From: Undaria pinnatifida
Taxonomy: Eukaryota; Sar; Phaeophyceae; Laminariales; Alariaceae
NCBI GenBank assembly: GCA_012845835.1
Contig: JABAKD010000010.1
Location: 1,855,501-1,919,500 of the forward strand
Reading direction: 5' to 3'
DNA length: 64,000 bases
Positions 48,744-60,700 of this stretch are shown piece after piece (the first letter of the stretch is position 1; each line of letters begins with the position of its first letter). The notes below the pieces were generated by a model. The model saw nothing but the letters and a program-made list of their open reading frames with translations, made no database searches and was not told the DNA's origin. The position numbers and the translations under genes are program-made.

Positions 48744-51700
48744 TGTGCTGCTGTTGCGTTGTTCTCCTGTGTTTCTCTGCTTTTTGTTTCAAAATGTGCC
48801 AGGCGTCGGGTAGGTACATGCATACAGGGGTATATAGCTCGTACAAGTGACGTTTTGAGAAGCCGAAAAGTGTAACTGCAACTGAGGTTTGGGAGGATGC
48901 AAAGAAAACAAAGGCCTGCCAGCAATTGAAGCCGCCCGCAGTTAAAACATTTGCAGTCTATAGCCCCAAAAGGTCGAAAGGCCCAGCAGCAGGCGCAACT
49001 TTGAAAGTCTGCACAGCCCAAAAGGAGAAAGTTTGAAGGACCACCGGACAGGAATCGGTAAGTATGTAGGAATTGGGTGTATCAGTAAGGTTTACCATGA
49101 GGGGGTGCCAGTAAGGTGTATTAAGAGGGCGTAGTACATAGTGCTAATAGCAGGGTGCACCAGTGCGGAGGACACGCCGCGGTTGGCGCGGAATCGAATG
49201 TATATATGTATATATATTGTCTCCGAACCCGTTCATTGTGTTTTTGAGGCAATGCTTGGCAATGCTTGGTATGACGTGGCTGGGCTTGACTTCGCTGGGC
49301 TAGGCTGAATTGGGCTGGGCTGGGCTGGGCTGGGCTGGGCCGGGCTGGGCTGGGCTGGGCTGGGCTGGGCTGGGCTGGGCTGGGCTGGGCTGGGCTGGGC
49401 TGGGCTGGGCTGGGCTGGGCTAAACTAGGATGGCTTGGACCGGCTTGGGGTTGGCTCGGCTGGGCCGAGCTTAGGTAGGCTCGGCTGGGCTGGGCTGTGA
49501 TTGACTCTTGACGGGGGTTGTCTTCGCTAGGCTCGACAGGGTTGGGTTGGGTTGGGTGGGGTTGGGTTGGGTTGGGTTGGGTTGGGTTGGGTTGGGTTGG
49601 GTTGGGTTGGGTTGGGTTGGGTTGGGTTGGGTTGGGTTGGGTTGGGTTGGGTTGGGTTGGGTTGGGTTGGGTTGGGTTGGGTTGGGTTGGGTTGGGTTGG
49701 GTTGGGTTGGGCTAGGCTGGGTTGGGTTGGGCTGGGCTGGGCTGGGCTAGGCTTGACTCTTGACTGGGCGTGGCTGGGCTGCGCGTGGCTGGACTCGTAT
49801 GGAGTAGGCTGGACTGGGTCGGGCTGGGTTTGGCTCGACTGGGCTCGGCTGGCTTGGGTTGAGCTGGGTTGGGCTGGGTTGGGCTGGGCTGGACTGGCTT
49901 GCACTGGGTCGCGCTCTGTTTGGGCTCGGATGGGTTGAGCTGGGGTAGAGTTGGCTTGGCTGAGCTGGACTGGGCTGGGCTGCGCTGGGCCGGTCTGCAC
50001 TGAGCTGCGCTGGGCTGAGCTGGGCTGGGCTGGACTGGGCCGGGCTGGGCTGGGCTGGGCTGGGCTGGGCTGGGCTGGGCTGGGCTGGGCTGGGCTGGGC
50101 TGGACTGGGCTGGGCTGAGCTTCTGGGCTGGGTTGCCTTAGCCTTGGCTGGGCGGGGCTGGGCATGGCTTTGCTAGGCTAGGTTCTACTGGGCTACTCAG
50201 GCTAAGACGGATTGGGTTGGGGTAGGTTCGACTAGGCTTTGCTGCACTGGCTAGGCTAGGCTTGGCTGGGTTTGGCTAGGATTCTCGATCGGTGTGTAGC
50301 TGGTGGACTGGGGCCTCGGGGCACGCAAAGCGTGACGAGCGTAGAACACGTCGAAAGAGGCTTATTGCTGGGTAGCAATGGTGACGTGGTCGCCTCCACC
50401 GCAGATGTAGTGGCCAGAAATACGTTTTTATGGGCGGTGCGCCTAGTGCCGTCGGAGGTTGTGAGAGAAAAAAAGACGCAGACGCAGACGTGAAGAGAGA
50501 GGCAGAGGGACGTAAACATACAGAAAGGTTACCGCCCAGGCTGGTGCAGCGGAGTATGGTCATGCATCACAGCACAGCTAGTACAGTGCGGCACATGACA
50601 GCAGTACAGCTACGTAGTGTAATGCAGTACAGTGCATCACTGTACACTGCAGAAGTAAGCACAACGCCGTTAACATAGTACAGTACGATGTGGCCTGCCC
50701 CTTATTTGCGGCCTCTGGAGGACGCGTTGCGTCTCGCGCGATCGCGAGCCGTTCCGTTAGTGACCGCACGGTAGCTTCCGACATCATGCTTCCATTCCAC
50801 CCATCGTTGCCTGTTGCCTTCGTGGTTTATTTTTCTTGATCCTGTGCCGCCCAAACTGCCGCTGCCATCTGATACCGCAGCTCAACATCACGGCGAGCAG
50901 TTCGTACATCAAGCACAAGCTGAGAGAGGTGGACTTCAACGGCGACGGCGTGCTGCAGTTCAACGAGTTTGTTTTCCTCATGAGGGCACTCGGGGAGCGT
51001 CCAGAGGTGACTGGCCAACCGCGTTGTCACAAGTCTGAATCTCAACCCCAATCGATTATCGCAGACTTGTTCAATGTCGCTACCCCCGTTGCTTTCAGTC
51101 AGCTTGGTGCATCGGACAGAACCAAACCAAACTAAGGCTGTACCAGCGTTCCCGGTGGTATAGTGGTACCTCGCAACTACAAAGGTTGATTTGATACGCG
51201 AATATTCTGATCCAATTACTCATAACCACATCCTTTAACCCGGAAATCCTTTGATCCCAAATTTTTCTGACCCTAACCTCCTCTGACCGAAAGCTCTTCT
51301 GATACAAACCTCCGAATCCGAACAGCCTAACCCGTATCCTCCATTTCGGATCGTCTGATCCGATTTATCTAAGATCCAGCATCCTGACCCTAAAATTATT
51401 CGACCGGGAAACCTTTTGACCCGAATCCTCTGTCCCGAATCTCTCGAGCAGGTGGAGGCGCTGTTCCTAACGCTGCTGCAGGCCAGCCACGAGGACAACC
51501 CCTCCCGATTTTTGTCGAGGTGTATTCGAGAAGGCCGCGCGTCTTTTCCTCCGACGGAGGCAGAGAAACTACGTCTCCGCCAGGAGACTCTGTCGTTGTC
51601 AATGTTCGGCGTTTTTTTGAGGGATGTGCAGGGGGAGTCCATTTCGGACGAGGTGAGGATTAGGGTTTTCTCTTGGGAGGGGGGAGGGGGGCGTGGGGGG

Positions 51701-54700
51701 GGAGGGAGGTACGCTCACCCACGCGCTATCCCGGACGCAAGATTTTTTCTTTTTTTTTTCTTGTGTTTTAGAAGTCTAGACGTTAGCGTGATCGAAGCAT
51801 GTATTGTTTTCATTGGAGGGGGAAGGGCGTATGTGCCACATCATGCATGGCCGTATTTCGCAGAACGGAAGATCTCGCATCCATACGCAATTCCGGGGCG
51901 GAGCACGCCGTTTCACCGACCAGACATTTAGGGTGTGTGGGGGAGGGTTCTGTGTTACTACTCGTCCTCGTCCTCTTCTCGCTCCTCCTCTTCTTCGTCC
52001 GTCCTTTTTTCATTTTTTTTTCCCCTTCTTGGCGTCTTATCGCACGCGCTCTCCCGCCACAACCAATGTTTTTCTCTACGCGCGTAAGTCGGTCGAGTTG
52101 GATACATATACTAGCTTTTTGCGTTAAATATGTGACGAGACCACGTCAAGCCGCCTCATTCCTCGAGGGTTCTCTCGTTGTTTGCGTCTCGCCTCGTCAC
52201 GTTTTCGCAGGGGGTGGCGGAGCTTGTGGCTTCATTAACGCCGCTGGGAAACCCCAGCACACTGGGCTATCGCTCGTTCTTCAACTATATCGGGAGCGTG
52301 CTGACGAACTCGGCCATGCAGGAGGAGGCGGAGTCGACGGTGTACCAGGTATTTTGCGGGTCAACCCCAACCAATCAGCGAGGCCGTTTCGAGCGAGCCA
52401 CTATTCATATTGCAAGGGTGTGATGATCGGGGTATATACTCTGGGGTACCCAGGTGCTTAACCTGGTTATGTTGATTTTACACGGATAGATACCTGGGTT
52501 GCATTCAAAGCATATGCAGGAGTAACCTAGTAAGCACACCGTTGTACCCTTGTACCTTTGTGCCCTTGTAATTTTGCTGTCTGGTATATCCGGCCAGAAG
52601 TGGCGGGCGGTTGGTCGATGTTCTGCTCACACACTCGGAGCAGGCCAACTCCGTTTACTCTGTAAGCCGGGCATGTTTTGCCGGCGCTTCCCTTGCAGAG
52701 CGTTGTCCCCCGCCTACTAAGGGTGGCTAGGAGTTCCCCGCTCGGACATTCGCTCAGGCGCGTTATGTTACGTTTAGCATGTCATGGTGTCGGCGCTGAT
52801 GTGTTACTTATTCCCTCCGCCTGCCCGTTTGATAGGACATGACCCAACCTTTGTCCCATTACTACATCGCCTCGAGTCACAACACCTACCTGGAGGGGGA
52901 CCAGTTGCGGAGCAGTTCTTCCGTGAATCGGTGGGTAGGGTCCTGCTCCTGTCGTAGTAGTACTGTACTTACACCAGTGGTGCGTGCATTGTTTTGTGTG
53001 TATGTGTGTATGGATATGTGCACGTGGTACAGGGGTATCTATGTGAGTGCCTGTGTTTGTGGCTAGGGGTGTGCTGAGTTTGTGTGTGTTAGTCGATTTT
53101 GTCTAAGACTGTGTCTACCTGGTTGATATTGGTGTTTACTTGTTTGTGAGGTGTACTTTGACGTATGTGTGCATACTTGTGTTGTGCATATGTTTGTGTA
53201 TCTGTATTTCTGTGTCTATCCCGATTTATTTCAAGTGCCCCCCTCGCTTGTTTTTGGGTGACACAGTATGATCAACCTATGCATGTGATACGTGTGTTTT
53301 AGTGTTTTGTGTGTATCGCGGTCTGCGTCAGCTAATCTCCCCCCCCCCCACGTGCTCCGTCTCGAAAGGGATGCGTGGTCAATGCTCAAATGGCTAAGGC
53401 AACCAAAAAGTACGCCCCCCCCTCTCACATGTTTTTTTACTATGCAGGTATATCAACGACCTGTGCAAAGGGTGCAGGTGCGTTGAGCTGGATTGCTGGG
53501 ACGGCGATGACGGAGAGCCGTTGATATACCACGGCTACACGCTCACCGGGCGAATTCGATTCGCCGACGTCATACAGGCATGCGCACCCCTTCACATATT
53601 CAGGGAATAGGGGATGGAGGGGCGGGCGGGGCTGGGGGGGGGGCTTGAGAGGCGGCAAGGAGTAGGGGCTGGAGGATGGAGGGGGGCAGGGAAGCATGCA
53701 TCTGTTTTTTTCCTGTCTCTGTTGCCTAGAGAAGCGAGATTTTTGGAGCTGAAGCCATCGTGCAGCGTCGGAGAAGCGTTCAGTTAGATGGTCGCTTCCT
53801 TAGAAAATCGTAAGCAGCAATCCCTCTCTGAACAGGTTTTGTTTTTGTTTCTTAGTAGTAGTTAGCTAAGCCCCGCCGTTGTAAAAATTCCGGAACCCAT
53901 ACTTCCAAGCGGCCAATTGTTAGTTCGCGCATGCGCGTCGTCGTGATATCCCCTAATGCCCTTTCTGTTTTGCTGTTGTTGCTGTTGTCGTTGCTACTAC
54001 TGCTGCTGGTGCTGCTGCTGCTGCTGCTTCTGGTGCTACGGGTGCTGGTGCTGCTGGTGCTGGTGCGGTGCTGCTGCTGGTGCTGCTGATTATGCGACGG
54101 TTTTGTTCGTTCAGGCTGTGAAGGACTACGCGTTCAACAAGACGGACTACCCCGTCATCCTGTCCTTGGAAAATCACTGTAGCATGCCCCAGCAGCAGAA
54201 GATGGCAGAGTGAGTTAAGCTTTCCTCAATTGGCCGCGGCCATCGTCGCTCCCGTCGCCGCAGCTCCTAGCCGGTAGTAACGGTGGTCGGCTGTAGTAGC
54301 GATGATTGTCGAAACGGTAACGATGACTAAAGCGCGTTTTTTTTGTCGGCGGGACAACGAAAATGAACACATGCCACTGAAACAACCACGCACTTGTTCT
54401 AGCTGCTGCTGCTGCTGCTGGTGCTGGTGCTGGTGCTGTTGCTGTTGCTGCTGCTGTTGCTGTTGCTGTCGGTGTGCGTTTCTGAGAGATGGCTAACCAA
54501 CAACTTCCACCGCGCTCGCACAACCACGTGTTCTCCCGGCCCTGCTCAGGTGTATGATACGTGCTTTCGGGGAGACAATGGCGGTGCTGCCGGAGCTGGG
54601 GGATGGGGATCCGCTGCCCAGCCCGGAGTCCTTGCGGGGGAAGATTGTGATCAAGGGCAAGGTTGTACGGGACGGGGAGGTGAGGGCTCGCCTTCTTTAA

Positions 54701-57700
54701 TGCGTTAATTTTATTTACCCCAATAGCCTATTTACTACGGGCTGCCTGCGCGTGATTGCGTAGAGCAGGGTGCAGTTTAGTCGCGTTGCAGGCTGTATAC
54801 ACGGCAGTAGTTCAGTGGCGCCACGATGAGCGTAGTTGCTGTCGTCGTTTTCTTTGTGTCGCTTGGATAGGCTTATGGCCACCACCTCACTCTCTTCTTG
54901 TTTTTCAACCGCCGCGCAGGAGTACGCGGAGTTAGACGAGGAAGAGGACGAGGACGAGGAGATACAGGCGAAGGTCACAGAGTCGAGGCAACCGGGTAGG
55001 ATTTCGCAGGGGCTGGCGGCGTTCCGACCGTCCACCACCAGCAGCGCCAACGCCAGCACTGCCGCCACCACCCCCGCTGAATCCCCGTCGACAGTTGAAC
55101 GGAAAACATCGAGGGAGAAGATTCCTCCAGCGAGCAAGGTCAGCTGGCGGTGGGAGGCGGGCAATTGTTACCGTTGCAGTTTTTTGTTGGCGTGCGCGCT
55201 GGTGGTCGTGAATTGTTTTTTGTCACGTGGTTGTGTTGTTGTTGGTGTTGTTGGTCGTATTGGTGCGGGTGTCGTTGTTGGTGTCGTTGTTGGTGTTGCT
55301 GCTGTTCTTTCTGTTGGTGTTGGTGTTGGTGGTGTTGGTGTTGGTGGTGTTGGTGTCGGTGTCGATGGCGGTGTTGACGATATTTATCGCGTGTGTGACT
55401 CTTTTTGCAGCGGGTTGAAGGGCGAAGGTGCTCGCGCGCTGCTCGGTGAAGTAGCGCAATCGATTGTATCATTAGCATGTTTGTTTTTAGGGTATGCAGT
55501 AAGCGAAGTCGGGAACGAACCAAGGTGTGTCCTTGTCGGATGGAACCGGCATGTAGATTGCGCGGTGGAAACCGCTGCCTGAAGCACGGGCCAGGGTGAG
55601 ATGGGCAGGCGGGGCATGGGGGGAAGATGAGGCTCCCGTAAGTGCGGTGGGAGGTCCACGAGGAACGTCGATCGCTGCTGCGGTTTCGAGGCGAACTCGA
55701 AGATGACCGCGATTCTTGATTGCACCGAATTTTACACCGTGCGAGGAACTGTTGTTTTTGTTTGGTTTTTTTCCATGGCAGGGGTTGCCAACGTTCCTGT
55801 CTGCCTGTCTTCCTACCTGTCTGTCTTCCCGACGAAGGCGTGAAATGGAGGTGCGTCGTGCGAAAATGTACGTCACCGCCTTCTAGGGTTCTACTACGCG
55901 AGGCGCTGCGCTGCCGTTCTGGATAGCTACATACCCCGCACGGGCGCGCGGGAACTAGACGGCACACGGCGTCGCGGCAGTGGCTCCAGGCGTATGCTCG
56001 AATCGTTCCCTTACTTTGGCGGTTGCTCTTGCGCTTGCCCTTGCCCTTATGGCCCTCGAACGGGCAGGAGCCGGAGATATTTCCATTGTAGCCCCACCCA
56101 TCTACCCCCCTCGCCCCACTCCCCCCCAACCACCACACACAAGCACTCCCCATCCCTCACAACCTGCGTCTTGCTCGCCTGTGTCGACGCCGTGTGCTCG
56201 AAACATCGGTCGCCGCCGCTTCCTCGCCGCCTCACCGTGACAGACGTTTTTTGGCAAGGGGCGGGATTCACCGCCCCCCCCCCCGCAGGCGTCGCTTGGT
56301 CATCATCCCCATGCTGGCTCCGACGGCGGATCGAGTATTGGAAGCGCTGGGAGCGTTGGTGGGGATGGGAAGAGACGAGGGTCTAAGTCGAAGTCTAAGG
56401 ACAAGGTAAACCAACTGGGTCCGGGCTGGTCGGGGGGGGGGAGGGGTCAGGGGGTGAATGGGCGATTGATGATAGGCTTGTATTTATTGTTTTGTGTATT
56501 TTGTCTGTACGTCAGCGGTTTTGGCTGTCTCTATTCCGCCATCTCTCTTGTCTCAATTTTATTACAGCCGGATGCTCCAAACAGCACCTTTACGGTTGTG
56601 GATACGACTTTGATTCGTAGGCTTCTTCCTTTTCCTCCGCCTGACGAAGCGAACAATGGTTGTTGATGCGGGTATTATTAATAATACTAAAGTTGGTGTT
56701 GGTGTTGGCGTGGGCGTGGGTGTGGGTGCTGGTGTTGGTGCTGATGTTGGTGCTGATGTTGTGGTATTCATGTTTTTGTTGATGGTGATATCGGTGCTGG
56801 CATTGAGGTTGGTGGTGTTGGTGGTGTTGGTGCTGATGCTAGTGTGGACGTCGTTGTGCTGGTGTTGGTGCTGGTGCTGGTGTTGGTGCTGGTGCTGGTG
56901 TTGGTGCTGGTGCTGGTGTTGGTGCTGGTGCTGGTGTTGGTGCCGGTGTTAATGCTGGTGCGGGTGTGGGTGCTCGTGCTAGTGTGGGCCCTGTCGTTAC
57001 TGTCTGTGTTGTTGCTGCTGTCTCGCCAGCCCATCGCCACAGTCCACAGTCAGTCCCCGGTCGCAAGCCAGGCTGACCGCTCAACATGGTGGAAACAACC
57101 GTGTGCCACGGTGACTGACGTTCAGTGGCAACCCCTCCCCCGCCCTACCCACTCCTTGTTCCGGCTTGCAGCATAAGAAGATCCACCCGGACCTATCTGC
57201 CATTACGTTCCTCGCCGGGGTAAAGTTTAAGGGGTTCGATGTCGCCAAGAGAAGTGAGTGTTTCCGTTCCTGTCGACAGGGTTTCGTAGGAAGGGGTGGG
57301 AGGGGGCGTCGGTGTCGGTGGTGGGCGTATAGGCGTCAGTGTCAGTGTTGGTGTTGGTGTCGGTGTCGGTGTTGGGCGTGTCGATGTTGGTGTTGGTGTT
57401 GGTGTCGGTGTCGGTGTTGGTGTCGGTGTTGGTATTTGTGTCGGTGTCGGTGTTGGGCGTGTTGGTGTTGGTGTTGGTGTCGGTGTCGATGTCCATGCTG
57501 TTGTTGGTGTGATGGTGTGATGGTGTCGGTGTCGATGTGGTGGTGTCGATGTTGGTGTCGGTGTCGATGTCGGTGTTGGTGTTGGCGTTGGTGTTGATGT
57601 TGGTATCCGTATCAGTGTTGGTGTAGGTGTCGGTGATGGTGTCGGGGTTGGGGTAGGTGCAGATATTTTTGCTGTACTTGTATCATCGACCGAGAGTCTC

Positions 57701-60700
57701 CTTGCGCTGCCTTCGTCTCGCAGCCTCTTTTTTGTTATTTCTCCGTACCCTGCACCTCGCTGGACTTGCTTTGTTAGCTCAACGTTTTCCGGCTTCCACA
57801 GCGCGCATCAAGGAACACATGCATTGCTTATATATGCGGTCCCTGTTATATTTTTGTTGTTTTTCCCAGCCACTGCTTGGTCTAATCTGTTCTGGTTGCT
57901 CCTGCCTTGCCCGGCTGGCCCAAGAAAAAATCAACCGCGCGCGAATGCGCGCGCCAAATCAGGCTGCGGCTTGTCACACAATTCCAACCCACCTGCAACA
58001 CGCTCGCCTGAACTACTGTTGTTGTATAATAGCTGTGCATGTCATACGTGCTGACACCCTCCCGCGCAGACGTTTGGAAGGGTGTCGATTTGGTCGTTCG
58101 GCGGAGTCGAACGAATGCCTTTCGTTTTCTTTCGGGTGAAGCGATACTGATCCCTCCGCGTTCGTACCCGTCGCTTGCTTTTTTGTTTCTTGTGCGGTCT
58201 CGTTTGTCCCCGGCAGGCTTGGTGAACGAAATGTCTGCTTTCGGAGAGCCCAAAACCGAGAAGCTCTTGAAAAAATGCCCCGAGGTAAGGAAAACTTGTA
58301 TCGATTCCCTGCTTGGACTAGCTAGACGTACGCCGCACTTAACATTTATAAGGTATACCACTACGAACCGACCCAACTCTTACCAGTAGTTTTCTTCAAA
58401 AACCCGTGGGGGCAGTTCTAGGGGGGCTAAGGTGACGTCTAGCTTTGGTCCAGAGCTTGGGGTTCTCCCCCTCCCCGCGATGGGGGTGATCGCGACTATG
58501 GTTATGAGTGCGACCGGCGGCGCTATCGTCACCGCTCTTGCGCCGCGGCGCTGGTTGCAGTCGAAAGCCGATGCGCTCAAGCGCGGACACCTAACACGCG
58601 GTACAGATGTGTCCCTCGGCTGACGCGTTCGCTGCTTTGAGCCAGACGTTTTTTCATGTGAATACTGACCTGTTGCACATGTGTATTCTTCCTTTTTGCT
58701 GAACGATTTTGCTACGGATAGTGCGACAACCACCCCGTCTCCGTCCCCATTGCGCGAATGCCGCTCGATGCATCCTGTCGGAAGACCCAATTCCCGACAC
58801 CCTCAGCCTACCCGATTCGCCGCATTACAAAGGCCGGGGGACGCCCCTGCCCTGTTGCCCCACCCCCCGCTCCGAAGCAAGCGAACGATCTAACAAACGA
58901 CCTCCCTGTTTTGAACCTCCCAGGACTGGGTGCTGTACAACACGAGGAACATGTCCCGCATTTATCCAAGCGGTGCGAGGGTGGACTCGTCAAACTACGA
59001 CCCCGTGCCTAGCTGGAATGTTGGCAGTCAGGTACGATAGCAGCAGCTTCTATTACATGAAATACGGTAAATGTAAAACCACGGTAGTGTACAGTATAAC
59101 TACGATTCTCTAGGAAGCGTTCACAGGGCGCGTTCACCACTTTCGTGTTTGCTCCCTAATGGTTTTTGCGGGGTCTTTGACGCCTACGTGCACGAGCAAT
59201 ATTGAACGCATTCTTCGTCGGTATGGCTGTTCCAGCGTGTGGTGAACGTGTGATCAGCGCTTGCTTGTGCCAAAAAATGCCTGTTGTTTTTGTCCCCTGC
59301 ACCCCCCTCCCCTATTTGGAAACGACAAGACTTGGAGTTTTGCTTTTCGACGGGAAAGCAATTTATTTTGAATCCCCTCGTCCTTGCCTCTCTTGGGGGG
59401 CGAGAAGCTCGGAGGCGGTAGACCCAGCGACAAGAGTCAAACGAAGACAAGACCCGACAAAACCGAGTGGTTTTTGTTATCGGTAGTGATTATTGTACAG
59501 GTCTATGGCGACTACTATCAATAGTGCGTACCAGACGTATTCAGTGTCTGGTAAGTGTGTGCTTGGTGTTTTTTTCCGACCTTGTTCGTCTTGCGCGGGC
59601 GCTCGCCAAAAGCCCACGAGTGACTATCTGAAACGCCTGCGTAACCGTGTCCGTGTTCGCCCCCACGTGCCCGCGTGTTTGTCTCGACGATCCCGATTCC
59701 GTCCACGATCCCAGATTGTGGCTCTGAACTACCAGACGCCGGGGGTGTCGATGCGGTTGAACGACGGAAAGTTTCGCGATAACGGAGGCTGCGGCTACTT
59801 GTTAAAGCCGTCGTGCTTGAGAACGGGCAAGGCTTTCCACCCCGAGTCCGGACCTTTCCCGCCAGGGCAAATTACATTATCAGTGCAGGTGGGGGGGGGG
59901 AGGGGAGGGGGGGGTGGAGAGGCGAGGGGGATTTGTTTGCCGGAATGGCGTAGGTAGGCGGGGGGCTTGGGAGCCAGGGGTTGCTTGCCGAAGCGACCCT
60001 GTTTGACCGGGATTTTAGCGGAACTGATGGCTGACCCTTAGACCAAGAATAGTTTATGGTATAGCTACCGGGCCGGCGATCTGACTCTTCGGGCTACAGG
60101 TAGTGCTCGGGGTATTGGCCGTGTTGGCCGTGTTGGCCGTGTTGGCCGTGTTGGCCGTGTTGATCTGATTGGCTGGGTGGAGGGGGAAGGGGAGGAAGAA
60201 CCGGTTGGCTCGAACACAGCCATCGTGTGCAGCGCTTGTCGAAACCTTTGAACTGGCCGATAGATAAGAGAACAGCGCGGCGGGGGGGGGGGGGGGGGGG
60301 GGAGAGATGAGGTGGGGAGTTGCTGCAGAACGACAGGTGATGTGTTGGAGGATTACCACACCCATGGTGCGACACGGGCACGTTCGCTCCCTTTTCATCT
60401 CTTCGCAAGGATTTGTCGGCGATCCAGAATGCTCTTTGTTTTTTGGGGGATGTATCAATTGAGCGTGCTCCGTTCTTAAAGCCAATCTAGAATGCTGTAG
60501 GAGCAAGCGACGATCGTCAGTTAACAGCCAGTTCACCCCACCGTGTACAGCAACGACCGCACTAACCCCTTCACATGTCGTTCGTCGCGTGCGCTTGCTT
60601 CCCCTGTCTGTCGTCGCCGCTGCTGGCGCCGCCCGCATCACGTTGTAGATGGTGAGCGGTCGACAGCTCCCTAAGCCGGGTGGGGCTCAGCAGGGCGAGA

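Noticed and set aside
49508-50165. Long open frames in both strands ([10 protein letters not shown] on plus, [10 protein letters not shown] and [10 protein letters not shown] on minus)
   Set aside because: They are translations of (GGGTT)n and (GGGCT)n arrays inside a PLC intron; a pentamer repeat without a stop word is open by construction.
51146-51200. CGGTGGTATAGTGG, like the 5' part of a tRNA (A box)
   Set aside because: No matching B box, T arm or acceptor stem follows; at best it is a tRNA fragment.
55140-56153. 337-residue minus-strand frame with Asn/Thr/His repeats
   Set aside because: It overlaps PLC introns and a GGTGTT array, has no domain, and the PLC exons on the other strand are far better supported.
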